Positions 1 to 10,043 of a DNA stretch of 64,000 nucleotides are shown here, one piece after another. The notes under the pieces are model-generated. The model saw only the letters and a program-made list of their open reading frames with translations, was not told the DNA's origin and made no database searches. Position numbers and translations under genes: made by a program. Numbering within the stretch: position 1 is the first letter of the stretch; each line of letters opens with the position of its first letter. Origin of the DNA: Sneathiella glossodoripedis JCM 23214 (GTDB taxonomy: Bacteria > Pseudomonadota > Alphaproteobacteria > Sneathiellales > Sneathiellaceae); assembly GCF_000616095.1 (NCBI RefSeq), contig NZ_BAMS01000004.1, positions 162,396 to 226,395 of the forward strand, in the 5' to 3' direction.

Positions 1-47
1 AACCAATCTCTGGCCTGTTCTTTGCGGTTATCTGTTATTGCATTCAT
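1..47 (-). CDS. hemF: Coproporphyrinogen III oxidase, aerobic (5' fragment)
   Basis: Only the first 15 codons are in the window; the gene runs off the left edge. The translated start, MNAITDNRKEQARDW, resembles the N-terminus of oxygen-dependent coproporphyrinogen III oxidase (haem biosynthesis, cytoplasm). The ATG follows a GCAGGAAT ribosome-binding site. It lies 25 bases downstream of the corrected trmL stop on the same strand, and trmL-hemF next to petABC is a familiar alphaproteobacterial order. The identification rests on a short segment plus context, so it is probable rather than certain. Confidence 0.6.
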   Translation of the reverse strand, partial: MNAITDNRKEQARDW

Positions 48-72
48 GGGAAATATTCCTGCTTTCCGTAAA

Positions 73-524
73 TTACGAGGGGAATGAGTTGGTTTGGCGC
101 AGCCTTCGGAGAGTACCATTGCCGCAGAAACTGCGACATTGATGGATCTTGCGCTCTTGTGCATGGGAATGGTAACGCGGGCATCTACTTGCTCGTGAAC
201 TTCTTCAGGAACACCAGAGCTTTCCCGCCCGAGAAGAAGAATATCCGTCTTCGAAAACGTAAAATCGGTGAAGCGATCCGTAGTTTTAGTGGTCAGTAGC
301 ACCACCCTCTTGTTTTCGGAATCAGCGAGGAAATGGTTCCAGGACAGATGCCGCCTTACATCAGCGATGTCGGCATAATCCATTACAGCCCGGCGCATAT
401 CTTTTGTTCCAAAGGGAAAACCGCAGGGTTCGATAATATGTACCGGTATCGAGAGGCAGGCCCCAAGACGCATGAGTGTTCCGGCATTTTGGGCAATATC
501 AGGCTGATAAAGTGCTAGTTCCAT
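73..524 (-). CDS. trmL: tRNA (cytidine(34)-2'-O)-methyltransferase TrmL (frameshifted)
   Basis: SPOUT-class methyltransferase that 2'-O-methylates the wobble base of tRNA-Leu isoacceptors. The protein starts MELALYQPDIAQNAGTLMRL, contains the SAM-binding trefoil-knot motifs LLLGRESSGVP and IPMHKSARSINVAVSAAM, and would be about 150 aa, the normal TrmL length. In the raw sequence the last codons leave frame at about 101-107. Restoring one base gives the expected C-terminus ending LRQTNSFPS and a TAA at 73-75. It is divergent from petA and probably co-transcribed with hemF. The frameshift looks like a sequence error. Confidence 0.85.
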
Positions 525-576
525 AAGGTTTTTTAACGGTTTCTGTGTGACATTTATAGGGCAATTCAGCCGTCTT

Positions 577-605
577 TTGACATATTTCGCACCTTGGGAC
601 TAGAC
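577..605 (+). promoter_or_regulatory. Candidate petABC promoter
   Basis: A perfect -35 hexamer TTGACA (577-582) is followed after 17 bases by CTAGAC (600-605), a plausible -10. It lies about 65 bases before the petA start, inside the trmL/petA divergent gap. Seen by eye only; no experimental start site is known. Confidence 0.4.
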
Positions 606-670
606 ATTGTGTGAATATGGTGACAAAAAGCGGTCGCTAGAGATTTTTTTAAGAAAGCTGGGGAAGTTTA

Positions 671-1197
671 ATGACTACTACCACCCCTGTAGAAGAAGAC
701 GGCGTAAAGCGCCGCGATTTTCTATATGTCGCCGCAGGCGGCGTTGGTGCCGTAGGCACTGCAATGGCAATCTGGCCGTTTGTGGACCAGATGAATCCCT
801 CTGCCGATGTTTTGGCTCTGTCCTCAACTGAAGTGGATCTGAGCGCCATCGACGAAGGGTCTGAAATTACCGCTGTTTGGCAGGGTAAACCGGTTTTTAT
901 TCGGCACCGTACGGAAGCCGAGATTGCGGATGCTGTAAATGTTGATGTAACAGCGCTTCCCGATCCTCAGGCAGACGAAGATCGTGCTGAACGGCCTGAA
1001 TGGCTGATCATGATCGGTGTTTGTACCCATCTTGGCTGTGTTCCGCTCAAAGAAGCGGGTGATTTTAACGGCTGGTTCTGTCCGTGCCACGGATCCCATT
1101 ATGATACGTCAGGTCGTATCCGTAAGGTCCTGCACCGACCAATCTGGCTGTACCGCCATATGTTTTCCTTGACGAAAACACTGTGAAGATCGGCTAA
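671..1197 (+). CDS. petA: Ubiquinol-cytochrome c reductase iron-sulfur (Rieske) subunit (frameshifted)
   Basis: Rieske protein of the cytochrome bc1 complex, carrying electrons from ubiquinol to cytochrome c1 on the periplasmic face of the inner membrane. A Tat-type N-terminus ([12 protein letters not shown]) supplies the membrane anchor. The 2Fe-2S ligand boxes CTHLGC and CPCHGS are both intact. After GRIRK the raw frame is lost: one G is missing in the AAGG at 1124-1127. Restoring it yields the canonical ending [20 protein letters not shown] and TAA at 1195-1197 (about 175 aa). First gene of petABC, 13 bases before petB. Confidence 0.93.
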
Positions 1198-1210
1198 GGG
1201 GGATATAGAT

Positions 1211-2550
1211 ATGTCGTTTGAACCGAAAAGTCCGGTTGTAAAATGGGTTGATAGCAGACTGCCGATCATCGGTATGATGCATCACGCTCTATATGACTAC
1301 CCGACTCCAAAAAATCTGAGCTACTGGTGGACATTTGGCTCACTTGCCGGATTTATGCTGGTTGTGCAGATCGTAACAGGTATCGTCCTGTCCATGCATT
1401 ACACACCGCATGTGGATTTGGCGTTTAACAGTGTCGAGCATATCATGCGCGATGTGAACTATGGCTGGCTAATTCGCTACATGCATGCGAACGGTGCTCA
1501 ATGTTCTTTATTGTCGTGTATTTGCATATTTTCCGGGGCCTTTACTATGGCTCCTACAAGGCACCACGTGAATTGTTGTGGTGGCTGGGTTTGGTCATCT
1601 TCCTTCTGATGATGGCAACAGCCTTTATGGGCTATGTGCTTCCTTGGGGCCAGATGAGCTTCTGGGGTGCGACAGTGATTACCAACCTGTTCGGTGCAAT
1701 TCCGGTTGTTGGTGATCCGATCGTAACATGGCTGTGGGGTGGTTTCTCTGTTGATAACCCAACACTGAACCGTTTCTTCAGCTTGCATTACCTGCTGCCA
1801 TTTGTCATCGTTGGCGTCGTGATCCTGCATATCTGGGCGCTGCATACAAATGGGTCCAACAACCCAACAGGTATCGAAATCAAAGACAAACAGGACAGCA
1901 TTCCGTTCCATCCTTATTACACAATCAAGGATCTGTTCGGTTTGGGCGTGTTCCTGATTTTCTTCTCAGCATTCCTGTTCTATGCACCAAATTATCTGGG
2001 GCATCCGGACAACTACATTCCGGCCAATCCTTTGGTCACACCTGCACATATTGTTCCTGAATGGTACTTCCTGCCTTTCTACGCAATCTTGCGGGCTGTT
2101 CCGGACAAGCTGGGCGGAGTTCTGTTGATGTTCGGTGCGATCGCTGTTCTCTTTGCGTTGCCATGGCTTGATAAGAGCCGGGTTCGCTCCGCACGCTATC
2201 GCCCAACCTTCAAGCAGTTATTCTGGATTTTCGTTCTTGTTTGTATTGGTTTGACGTATTTTGGTGCGCAAAGTACAGACGGGTGGGTGATTAAATACGT
2301 TGAGATGGTACCATCCTTGGATAAAAATGGGGAGCAGATCGTCAAAGACGGTAAAGTCGTAATGGAAGAAAGTATCATTGGCTTGTCAAATGTATGGGCT
2401 AGTAGAATTTTGACCTTCTATTACTTCTTCCATCTTCTAATCCTGCTGCCACTGGTGGGACTGTTTGAGAAACACAAACCGTTACCGTCGAGTATTTCTG
2501 AAGCGGTTCTGGATAAAAAATCTGGCGCAGAGGAGGCAGGCAATGCTTAA
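1211..2550 (+). CDS. petB: Cytochrome b of the bc1 complex (frameshifted)
   Basis: Integral membrane core of the bc1 complex with two b-type haems and the Qo and Qi quinone sites; the corrected protein is about 446 aa. Visible landmarks are the first-haem region [10 protein letters not shown], helix C start RYMHANGA, the second histidine pairs in LHYLLPF and [11 protein letters not shown], and the Qo motif [13 protein letters not shown]. Reading frame breaks between GANGA and [11 protein letters not shown]: one base is missing at about 1498-1499, where family members read GAS-MFF. The ATG follows AAGGGGGAT. The stop overlaps the petC start by 8 bases, indicating translational coupling. Confidence 0.95.
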
Positions 2551-3310
2551 ATTAATTAAGTCTTTAGGCGCTGCCGCATTATTCTCGGTAGCAATCGTCT
2601 CCGGCGCGTCTGCCGCCGGTAGCGCGGTCGAGCTGAAATCAGCAACTTGGCAGCATACAGGTCTGTTTGGCACATATGATCGTGCCGCAGCTCAGCGTGG
2701 GCTTCAGGTGTACCGTGAAGTTTGTGCCGGCTGCCATGGTTTGAATCAGGTTGCTTTCCGCACTCTGGCTGATCTTGGCTTCACCGAAGACGAAGTTAAA
2801 GCTCTGGCCAAGGAATACACTTTTGAGGATGGACCAAATGATGACGGGGATATGTTTGAACGCCCCGGTAAGCCATTTGATAAATTCCCTGATCCTTTCC
2901 CGAATGAGAAAGCGGCTCGGGCCTCAAATGGGGGTGCATACCCTGTGGATCTGTCTTTGATCGTCAAAGCGCGTCCTGGGTTTGAAAACTACCTTTATTC
3001 ATTGATGGTCGGTTATACGGACGCACCGGAAGGTTTCGAAATGAACGAAGGCATGAACTACAATGCCTACTTCCCGGGCCACCAGATCGCCATGCCAGCA
3101 CCTTTGTCAGAAGATGCAGTTGAATATGCGGATGGTACTCCGGCAACTGTTGACCAGATGGCTAAGGATGTAACGGTGTTCTTGGCATGGGCCGCAGAGC
3201 CGAAACTGGAAGATCGCAAGCATATGGGACTTCGGGTTATCCTGTTCCTGCTTTTGATGACCGGTATCTTCTATGCCGCCAAGCGCAAAATCTGGTCAGA
3301 CGTACATTGA
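2543..3310 (+). CDS. petC: Cytochrome c1 of the bc1 complex
   Basis: Membrane-anchored c-type cytochrome that passes electrons from the Rieske centre to soluble cytochrome c. The start at [16 protein letters not shown] is preferred over longer in-frame extensions: it follows AGGAGGCAGG and begins a signal peptide cleaved near GASAAG. The haem attachment motif CAGCH and the likely axial methionine segment [11 protein letters not shown] are present. A C-terminal transmembrane anchor ([16 protein letters not shown]) precedes a basic tail. 255 aa, normal for the family. Last gene of the operon, followed by a strong terminator. Confidence 0.96.
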   Translation: MLKLIKSLGAAALFSVAIVSGASAAGSAVELKSATWQHTGLFGTYDRAAAQRGLQVYREVCAGCHGLNQVAFRTLADLGFTEDEVKALAKEYTFEDGPNDDGDMFERPGKPFDKFPDPFPNEKAARASNGGAYPVDLSLIVKARPGFENYLYSLMVGYTDAPEGFEMNEGMNYNAYFPGHQIAMPAPLSEDAVEYADGTPATVDQMAKDVTVFLAWAAEPKLEDRKHMGLRVILFLLLMTGIFYAAKRKIWSDVH

Positions 3311-3330
3311 TTGACCAAAAAATGACTGAA

Positions 3331-3360
3331 AAGGGCGCCTGAACAGGGCGCCCTTTTTTA
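3331..3360 (+). terminator. Rho-independent terminator of petABC
   Basis: Seven-base GC stem GGGCGCC (3333-3339) pairs with GGCGCCC (3347-3353), followed by TTTTTT (3354-3359), 22 bases after the petC stop. Confidence 0.9.
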
Positions 3361-3438
3361 ATGTGGAAAATCTGCTCAATTTGATGCTGACCGACAATAA
3401 TCAACTTGGTATTGTAGTCCCCTTGGGAGGCTAATAGT

Positions 3439-4313
3439 ATGAGTAAAACCGTAATTGGAATAATTGGTGGCAGCGGCATCTACGATCTGGAAGGGCTGGA
3501 AAATCAGGAGTGGCGAAAAGTCTCTTCTCCCTTCGGGGAGCCGTCCGATGAAGTTCTTTGTGGGACTTTGGGTGATGCTGAACTGGTGTTTTTACCCCGT
3601 CATGGTCGCGGGCATAAAATAACGCCTTCTGAAATTAACTATCGTGCCAATATTGATGTGTTGAAACGCTTGGGCGTCACAGAAATTATTTCCGTAAGTG
3701 CATGTGGCTCGCTCGATGAAGAGTTAGAGCCGGGAACCTTTGTTCTGGTTGATCAGTTTGTTGATAGAACCGTGGCCCGTGAAAAAAGTTTCTTCACAAG
3801 TGGGATGGTTGCGCATGTGAGTATGGCTGATCCTGTCTGCCTGCGGCTTTCGGACAGGCTCGCTCTGGCCGGGGAAGCTGCGGGAATAAACATTGTTCGC
3901 GGCGGTACTTATCTGGCGATGGAGGGGCCGCAATTTTCCTCTCGTGCGGAATCGGAAATGTATCGTAAATGGGGCTGTCAGGTTATCGGCATGACAAATA
4001 TGCCCGAAGCCAAACTCGCTCGCGAAGCTGAAATCTGTTACGCGACAGTGGCCATGGTGACCGATTATGACTGCTGGCATCCCGATCATGACAATGTGGA
4101 TGTCTCGGCCGTTATTGCAGTTTTGATGGAAAATAGTGCCAAAGCGAAATCCCTGATTGTCGAGCTGTGCCGTATCTGGACATTATGAAACGCCCTTGCC
4201 CTCAAGGGTGTCACCATGCGCTTGATAATGCCTTAATTACATCACCTGATGCTCGGGACCCGAAAGTGCTTGCAAAGCTGGATGCTGTAGCGGGTCGAGT
4301 ATTATCAAATTAG
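3439..4313 (+). CDS. mtnP: S-methyl-5'-thioadenosine phosphorylase (frameshifted)
   Basis: Phosphorolyses methylthioadenosine to adenine and 5-methylthioribose-1-phosphate in methionine/polyamine salvage. The N-terminus carries [13 protein letters not shown], then the phosphate-site motif RHGRGH and the substrate motifs [13 protein letters not shown] and [18 protein letters not shown], all typical of the trimeric MTAP family. Near the C-terminus a single G is missing at 4166-4168 (IVELC should be IVELVPYL). Corrected length is about 291 aa with TAG at 4311-4313. The SD is CTTGGGAGG. The next gene, apt, consumes the adenine released here. Confidence 0.92.
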
Positions 4314-4327
4314 AAACGGAACTTATT

Positions 4328-4855
4328 GTGGATATTAAACAGTTTATCAGAACCATCCCCGACTACCCTAAAAAGGGGATCATGTTTCGCGATATCACCA
4401 CCCTCTGGCAGGATGCAACCGGTTTACGCACTGCTATTGACCAGTTGGTCTGGCCATATGCGGGGGTTCGAATTGACAAGGTTGCAGGGATCGAGGCGAG
4501 AGGCTTTGTTTTAGGAGGAGCGATAGCCCACCAATTAAGTGTTGGGTTTGTACCGGTTCGAAAGAAGGGGAAGCTTCCCTATGATGTCATCGGTGAAGAA
4601 TACGAACTTGAATATGGCACCGATACTGTCGAGATTCATACAGATGCCATAAACGAAGGCGATAATATCTTGCTCGTTGATGACTTGATTGCCACTGGCG
4701 GCACGGCTGAGGCGGCGATCAAGCTGATCCGCCGGGCAAAAGGAACGGTCATAGGGGCCGCATTTGTGATCGATTTGCCGGATATTGGTGGACGAAAGCG
4801 AGTGGAAGATTTGGGCGTCAATGTACGCACCCTGTGTGAATTTGAAGGCGACTGA
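4328..4855 (+). CDS. apt: Adenine phosphoribosyltransferase
   Basis: Converts adenine plus PRPP to AMP. 175 aa, the normal size. Motifs: [10 protein letters not shown] at the N-terminus, [16 protein letters not shown] in the adenine pocket, and the PRPP-binding loop [16 protein letters not shown]. Translation appears to start at GTG (4328); [18 protein letters not shown] aligns with other APRT N-termini. It sits 14 bases after the corrected mtnP stop, so the two form an adenine-salvage operon. Confidence 0.94.
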   Translation: MDIKQFIRTIPDYPKKGIMFRDITTLWQDATGLRTAIDQLVWPYAGVRIDKVAGIEARGFVLGGAIAHQLSVGFVPVRKKGKLPYDVIGEEYELEYGTDTVEIHTDAINEGDNILLVDDLIATGGTAEAAIKLIRRAKGTVIGAAFVIDLPDIGGRKRVEDLGVNVRTLCEFEGD

Positions 4856-4870
4856 TAATAAGGAAGACCA

Positions 4871-5733
4871 ATGCCACATAGCATAACCGGGCTCGATCAT
4901 ACACTTGTCGCGTTGCCGATCTTGAACAAGCGCGCAAAACATACGAAAAACTCGGTTTTACGACGACACCTCGTGGGTCTCATATCGGCTGGGGAACAGC
5001 CAACTACTGCATCATGTTTGATGAGGATTACATCGAACTGCTCGGGATTGTGGATGAAAACAAAGAGACCAATGGTTTGGATACTCTGCTTGCTCAAAGG
5101 GGGGAAGGGATGCTTGGCCTTGCATTTTCTTGCTCCGATCCAGACCATACCGTTGAATCTCTTCGCTCTGTGGGTATTCAGGCGACGGGTCCACACGAAC
5201 TGAAACGTAAGCTGGAATTGCCAGAAGGTGATGTGATTCCGGAATTTAAGCTGATCCGTTTTCCTACAGAAGGGGTGTCAAAACAGGGACTGTTCATTTG
5301 TCACCATTTGACGCCCGAGTTGATCCGACGCCCGGAATGGTTGGTCCATAAAAATGGCGTGAAATATATCCAGTCCATGGTTGTTCTGGTTGAAGATCCC
5401 AAATCGCTGGTTGAGCATTATGAAAGGCTCTGTGGTCGTCTGAACGTGACCGTCACGGATGCGACCGTATCGGTTCGGGCAGGGCGCATGTCATTGATTT
5501 TTGTTGCTGAAAAAGACCTGGACCTGCTTTTCCCCGGCCTCTTTATTTCTGATGATTTTCCAGATCTGCCTCATATTCTTTCGATGACCATGGTTGTTGA
5601 AGATCTTAGCAAAACAGCAGGTTGCCTGTCTGACAATGACGTGCAATTTCAGAAAATTGCAGCTGGAAAATCACTGCGGATACAGCCCTCTAATGCGTGC
5701 GGTGTTCTGATTGAGTTCACTGACGCTATCTGA
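4871..5733 (+). CDS. Glyoxalase-like (VOC superfamily) protein (frameshifted)
   Basis: Vicinal-oxygen-chelate type protein of about 287 aa. The first module reads GLDHTLVAV then, after restoring one G lost at about 4912, ADLEQARKTYEKLGFTTTPR and HIGWGTANYC, the usual opening of glyoxalase-like domains. A second beta-alpha module starts near YIQSMVVLVEDPKSLVEHYE and a third short one near LPHILSMTMVVEDLS. Substrate unknown. It follows apt by 15 bases and probably shares its transcript. It could be a dioxygenase or epimerase-like enzyme; the sequence does not decide. Confidence 0.75.
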
Positions 5734-5758
5734 GTCCAAATGCTCGTGAGGGGAGGCT

Positions 5759-6421
5759 TTAAGTTCCCTGAAGGAAGTCCAAACTGCGCTTCAGCGCAAG
5801 ATCGGCGGCTTCCTTGTTGTAGCTTCCTCTTGCATCGCAATTAAAGCCATGGCCCGCAGAATATACGTGGACTTCCACCTCTGGGTGGCGCGCGATGATG
5901 GCTTCAACCTCACTCATCGGGATAGCGCTGTCTTGATCTCCAAAATGAAGTAAGGTTGGTATTTGTGGGTTTTGCTCCATAACGCCTACAATTCCGCCGC
6001 CATAATAGCCAACCGCCTTGAACAGGTTCTTGATCTTTCCTGCAGCCAGATAAGCGAGTTTTCCGCCCCAACAATATCCGATGACAGAAACCTTCGGGCC
6101 GGTGTCCACATAATCAGCGGCAGCGGCAATGTCTTTAAGGGCAATCTCGTCGGCGATGCGATCCTTGAATTCTCTCCCCTTTGCGACTCCGTCTGCGTCA
6201 TAAGCCAGCTCGACATTTGGCTCAAGGCGATCAAACAGGGCAGGGGCAATTGTCCTATATCCCAGTTCTGCAAACCGTTCAGCTACGCTTCTTATGTGGG
6301 AATTGACGCCAAATATTTCCTGAACAAGCACAATGGCTCCTTTGCATTCTCCCTGTGCTTCGCATAAATAGGCATCCAGTTGATGCCCGTCTTCTGCTGT
6401 TAATCTGACTTTCTTGCCCAT
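5759..6421 (-). CDS. Dienelactone hydrolase family protein
   Basis: Cytoplasmic alpha/beta hydrolase of the carboxymethylenebutenolidase family, 220 aa. The cysteine nucleophile elbow is GYCWGG, the acid residue lies in FGDQDSAIP and the histidine in AGHGFNCD, so the Cys-Asp-His triad is complete. The oxyanion segment VLVQEIFGVNSHIRSVAERF is typical. It is followed on the same strand by no obvious catabolic partner, so the true substrate need not be dienelactone. Convergent with the VOC gene, 25 bases apart. Confidence 0.88.
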   Translation of the reverse strand: MGKKVRLTAEDGHQLDAYLCEAQGECKGAIVLVQEIFGVNSHIRSVAERFAELGYRTIAPALFDRLEPNVELAYDADGVAKGREFKDRIADEIALKDIAAAADYVDTGPKVSVIGYCWGGKLAYLAAGKIKNLFKAVGYYGGGIVGVMEQNPQIPTLLHFGDQDSAIPMSEVEAIIARHPEVEVHVYSAGHGFNCDARGSYNKEAADLALKRSLDFLQGT

Positions 6422-6449
6422 GATGCCCCCTCAGTTACCTATTTTGTAT

Positions 6450-6911
6450 CTATTTTGCCTTATCAACGATCAGTAACGTCCCGTCATGCCCGGTGACAGT
6501 TACCTTGGAGCCAGCGGGCAGCTCAGGGCCGCTTACAGTCCATTGGCTGTCATCTACGTGAATTTTACCGCGTCCGTTATCAATTGCTTCCACCAACGTG
6601 AACGTTCGCCCAACATATTGGGCTCCTCGCTGGTTCAGTTTGAAATTATCCTCAACACCCGGATTGCGTTTGAGGAACATTCTCGCCAGCAACAGACTGA
6701 CAATTGAAAACAGCGCAAACAGACCCCACTGATACTCCCAGCTCATACTTGGGAAGAAGAGGACTGCGAAACCGACAAGAGCGGCAGCCACGCCCAGCCA
6801 TAAAAGGAAAAAAGTGGGGGCAAAAATTTCCAGAATGACCAGAATTATGGCCAGCGTCCACCAGGACCAGTAACCCAATTCCGCGATCCAGGCGATAACA
6901 TCATTTACCAT
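6450..6911 (-). CDS. NfeD family membrane protein
   Basis: 153 aa. The first 80 residues hold two to three hydrophobic helices (WTLAIILVILEIFAPTFFLL, AALVGFAVLFF, WGLFALFSIVSLLLA). The C-terminal half is a soluble OB-fold with the family signature YVGRTFTLVEAIDNGRGKI and a G-D-x-W-like DDSQWTVSG. NfeD proteins partner SPFH-domain proteins, and the SPFH gene ends only 5 bases upstream on the same strand, so the pair is probably a membrane microdomain quality-control unit. This short form lacks the ClpP-like protease domain. Confidence 0.88.
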   Translation of the reverse strand: MVNDVIAWIAELGYWSWWTLAIILVILEIFAPTFFLLWLGVAAALVGFAVLFFPSMSWEYQWGLFALFSIVSLLLARMFLKRNPGVEDNFKLNQRGAQYVGRTFTLVEAIDNGRGKIHVDDSQWTVSGPELPAGSKVTVTGHDGTLLIVDKAK

Positions 6912-6916
6912 TATAG

Positions 6917-7894
6917 CTACTCGCTTGTGGGCACAGTGCCGGTTGAAATCCTGGTGCGATTGCTTTCGCCTTCCTTATTGAAAACTTCCTTGGCAATTTC
7001 ACCGATGCCGCCAAGCGTTCCAATCAGCGAAGTTGCCTCCATTGGCATAAGTACGACTTTGGAATTCCGTGCGGAGCCAATTTCCTTCATCGCCTCTACA
7101 TATTTCTGGGCGACAAAGTAGTTGATGGATTGCATATCACCTTTGGCAATGGCTTCAGATACGTCCTGCGTGGCTTTTGCTTCAGCTTGAGCAAGCCTTT
7201 CGCGGGCCTCTGCGTCCCGATATGCAGCTTCACGGCGGCCTTCCGCTTCAAGAATAGCGGACTTCTTCTCCCCTTCGGCTTTCAGAATTTCTGATTGGCG
7301 AACACCTTCGGCTTCCAGAATGACGGCTCGTTTTTCGCGTTCCGCTTTCATTTGCCGGGCCATGGCCTCCACCAGATCAGCAGGTGGGGTGATGTCTTTG
7401 ATTTCGACACGGGTGACCTTGATCCCCCAAGGGTTTGACGCCTGATCAATAACGGTAAGCAATCTGGTATTAATGCCATCGCGCTGACTTAGAGCCTCAT
7501 CCAGATCCATTGACCCCAGAACGGTTCTTAAGTTGGTTTGCGCCAGATTCTGGATCGCCCGCTGTAAATCCCGAACCTCATATGCGGACTTGGCTGCATC
7601 CAGTACCTGAAAGAACAGCACGCCATCAACTTCGACCATGGCGTTGTCTTTGGAAATGACTTCCTGCGTTGGAATGTCGAGGACCTGCTCCATCATGTTG
7701 ATCTTGGCGCCAATTCGGTCGATGAAGGGAATTAGAAAACCAAGCCCGGGTGTCAGGCTTTTGGTATATCTGCCGAATCTTTCGATAGTGTATTGATAGC
7801 CTTGCGGGACCACCGTAACCCCCATAAAGAGGACGACCACCGCAAAGATGACCAAAAAGATAACAAGGATAGCGAAGCCTGACAGCAAATCCAT
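6917..7894 (-). CDS. SPFH/Band 7 (stomatin-like) membrane protein
   Basis: 325 aa from the ATG at 7892-7894; a TTG four codons earlier is possible but the GGGGGG ribosome-binding site favours the ATG. One N-terminal transmembrane helix ([16 protein letters not shown]), the Band 7 domain starting [18 protein letters not shown], and a long charged coiled coil (repeats such as [20 protein letters not shown]) are typical of QmcA/stomatin proteins. Neighbour and likely partner of NfeD. Role: scaffold for membrane proteases or lipid domains, inferred from the family. Confidence 0.9.
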   Translation of the reverse strand: MDLLSGFAILVIFLVIFAVVVLFMGVTVVPQGYQYTIERFGRYTKSLTPGLGFLIPFIDRIGAKINMMEQVLDIPTQEVISKDNAMVEVDGVLFFQVLDAAKSAYEVRDLQRAIQNLAQTNLRTVLGSMDLDEALSQRDGINTRLLTVIDQASNPWGIKVTRVEIKDITPPADLVEAMARQMKAEREKRAVILEAEGVRQSEILKAEGEKKSAILEAEGRREAAYRDAEARERLAQAEAKATQDVSEAIAKGDMQSINYFVAQKYVEAMKEIGSARNSKVVLMPMEATSLIGTLGGIGEIAKEVFNKEGESNRTRISTGTVPTSE

Positions 7895-7980
7895 GGGACC
7901 CCCCAATAGCGAAGTAGAATAGGAAACAACTTTAGCCTATTTTCGGGGGGAAATGAAAATACTTAAAATAATTAGCAGTT

Positions 7981-8439
7981 TTATTCAGGCTTATTTGTTC
8001 TTGCCAGCGTCATTCCGATTGAGTTGAAACTCATGACAACTTCGTCCTGCTGGTTAATCACTTCCAGTTTTCCAAAGATTGTCCCCATATTGGGGCGGGA
8101 GCGGGATCGTTTCTTGTCGATCACTTCAGTTCGCACGCGAAGCGTATCTCCTGGACGAACGGGTTTGTGCCATCGCAGATTATCCACACCCGGTGAGCCC
8201 AGTGACGCTTTCGTGTCGATCATGTTGTCAACCATCATGCGCATGGTTACCGCAGCCGTATGCCATCCAGACGCAATAATATCGCCGTAAATGGAACTTT
8301 TGGCAGCTTCTTCATCGATGTGAAAAGGCTGCGGATCATATTTTTTTGCAAAAGCGATTATTTCTTCACGGCTAAGCGTTTTGCTTCCAAACTCAGCCGT
8401 ATCGCCGATTTTGACATCTTCAAAGTAACGCGTTGCCAT
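7981..8439 (-). CDS. MaoC family dehydratase (copy 2)
   Basis: 152-aa hot-dog fold protein of the (R)-specific enoyl-CoA hydratase/MaoC family. The active-site region reads KKYDPQPFHIDEEAA, with the Asp/His pair expected for hydration, and IIASGWHTAAVTMRM follows. Its start overlaps the stop of the upstream paralogue at 8439, so the two are co-transcribed and translationally coupled. The two proteins share the same motif order throughout, indicating tandem duplication. Substrate unknown. Confidence 0.88.
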   Translation of the reverse strand: MATRYFEDVKIGDTAEFGSKTLSREEIIAFAKKYDPQPFHIDEEAAKSSIYGDIIASGWHTAAVTMRMMVDNMIDTKASLGSPGVDNLRWHKPVRPGDTLRVRTEVIDKKRSRSRPNMGTIFGKLEVINQQDEVVMSFNSIGMTLARTNKPE

Positions 8440-8900
8440 CAGACGCCCTCCGCAACTGGTTTACAGCCAAAGAGAATGCTGGAGATCATAGTCATTTTAA
8501 TTTCACCTTCTGCCGTCAAAACGGTGTGGCGAAATTTCACGAACCCGCGATCGCTTTTATATTTGTGAGGCGTCACTTCCAGCACTTCGCTTTTCGCTTT
8601 AAGATTTTCTTCAGGGCGAACAGGGCTTATCCAACGTAATTCGTCGATACCCGGTGATCCCATGGATGCTGAATTTCCGATCTGGTGATCTACAATCATT
8701 CGCATCAGCATGGAACCCGTATGCCAGCCTGACGCAATAATCCCGCCAAAAAAATGGTCCTTGGCCGCATCTGGGTCGATATGAAAGGGCTGGGGATCAA
8801 ATTCAGTAGCAAATTCGATAATTTCTTCCTCTGAAGGGACGTGGCAGCCAAACTCCTCCACGTCGCCGACTGAGAAATCCTCGAAATAGCGTTTCGTCAT
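8439..8900 (-). CDS. MaoC family dehydratase (copy 1)
   Basis: 153-aa MaoC-like hydratase, first of the tandem pair. Starts MTKRYFEDFSVGDVEEFG, parallel to MATRYFEDVKIGDTAEFG in the second copy, and carries TEFDPQPFHIDPDAA and IIASGWHTGSMLMRMI. The SD GGAGTAT lies just before the ATG. The pair may form a heterodimer, or the copies may act on different acyl-CoA chain lengths; both are inferences. Confidence 0.88.
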   Translation of the reverse strand: MTKRYFEDFSVGDVEEFGCHVPSEEEIIEFATEFDPQPFHIDPDAAKDHFFGGIIASGWHTGSMLMRMIVDHQIGNSASMGSPGIDELRWISPVRPEENLKAKSEVLEVTPHKYKSDRGFVKFRHTVLTAEGEIKMTMISSILFGCKPVAEGV

Positions 8901-8944
8901 ATTATACTCCGGCCTTATGGATGGCGCGTTTGATTTTGATAGAA

Positions 8945-10041
8945 TTAGTTGGCAAATCTAAAATGCAGAACATCTCCGTCCTGCACAACATATTCTTTAC
9001 CCTCCAGACGCATCTGACCGGCTTCCTTGGCTCCGTTTTCTCCTTTATGCGCTACATAAGCGTCATAAGAGATGGTTTCTGCCCGGATAAATCCCTTTTC
9101 GAAATCGGTATGAATTACGCCCGCGGCCTGAGGCGCCTTGGTTCCCTTGGTGATGGTCCAGGCCCGGCATTCTTTGGGGCCAACAGTGAAATAGGTCACC
9201 AGGTCCAGCAGGTCATATCCGGCGCGAATAATCCGGCCAAGACCGGTTTCCGAAAGACCCAATTCGTCTAAAAATTCCTGCCGTTCTTCATCGTCAAGCT
9301 GTGCAACCTCCGCTTCGATCGCGGCTGAGATGATGACAACCCCGGCATTCTCTGCTGCGGCCTTTTCCTCAATCAGACGCGAATAGGCGTTACCGGTCGC
9401 AGCGCTGTCTTCATCCACGTTGCACACATACAGAACCGGCTTTGATGTCAATAACTGAAGCCCTTTGAAGGCTTTGATTTCTTCATCTGCCAGCTCAACC
9501 ACACGGGCTGGCTTGCCGTCTTTAAGAACGGCCAGTGCCCTGTCGATCAGAGCTGATTGCAAGATGGCTTCTTTATCACCACCGCGCACTTTTTTAACAA
9601 TGGATTCCGCCCGCTTTTCAAGCTTTCAAGGTCCGCCAGCATCAATTCGGTTTCGATTGTCTCAATATCGGATACCGGATCAACCTTCCCGTCAACATGC
9701 GTAATGTCGTCATCCTCAAAACAGCGGATCACCTGTATAATGGCGTCTACTTCCCTGATATGGGCCAGAAACTTGTTGCCAAGCCCTTCACCACTGGCGG
9801 CACCGCGAACAAGTCCGGCGATATCAACAAAAGTCAACTGTGTCGGGATCAGCTCCTTCGACTTTGCCAGATCTGCCAAGGCTGTCATGCGCGGATCTGG
9901 AACAGGAACCTGACCAAGGTTGGGCTCGATAGTGCAAAACGGATAGTTTTCCGCGGCAGCCTGCGCTGTTTGCGTAAGTGCATTAAACAACGTGGATTTA
10001 CCAACATTGGGCAAGCCAACAATTCCACACTTAAAGCCCAT
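8945..10041 (-). CDS. ychF: Redox-regulated ATPase YchF/OLA1 (frameshifted)
   Basis: Obg-family P-loop ATPase that binds ribosomes and peptidyl-tRNA hydrolase. N-terminal half: [17 protein letters not shown] (P-loop), [19 protein letters not shown] (G3). The nucleotide-specificity motif is NVDE instead of NKxD, as expected for the ATP-preferring YchF group. A C-terminal TGS domain ends with [18 protein letters not shown]. The frame is broken at about 9619 where one base is lost (SLKSG should read [16 protein letters not shown]); the corrected protein is about 365 aa. pth starts upstream only 2 bases away, a conserved functional pairing. Confidence 0.93.
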
Positions 10042-10043
10042 GT

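Noticed and set aside
671..1197. A truncated Rieske protein as a genuine variant.
   Set aside because: Only the last about 25 residues differ and a single G restores the canonical C-terminus and stop.
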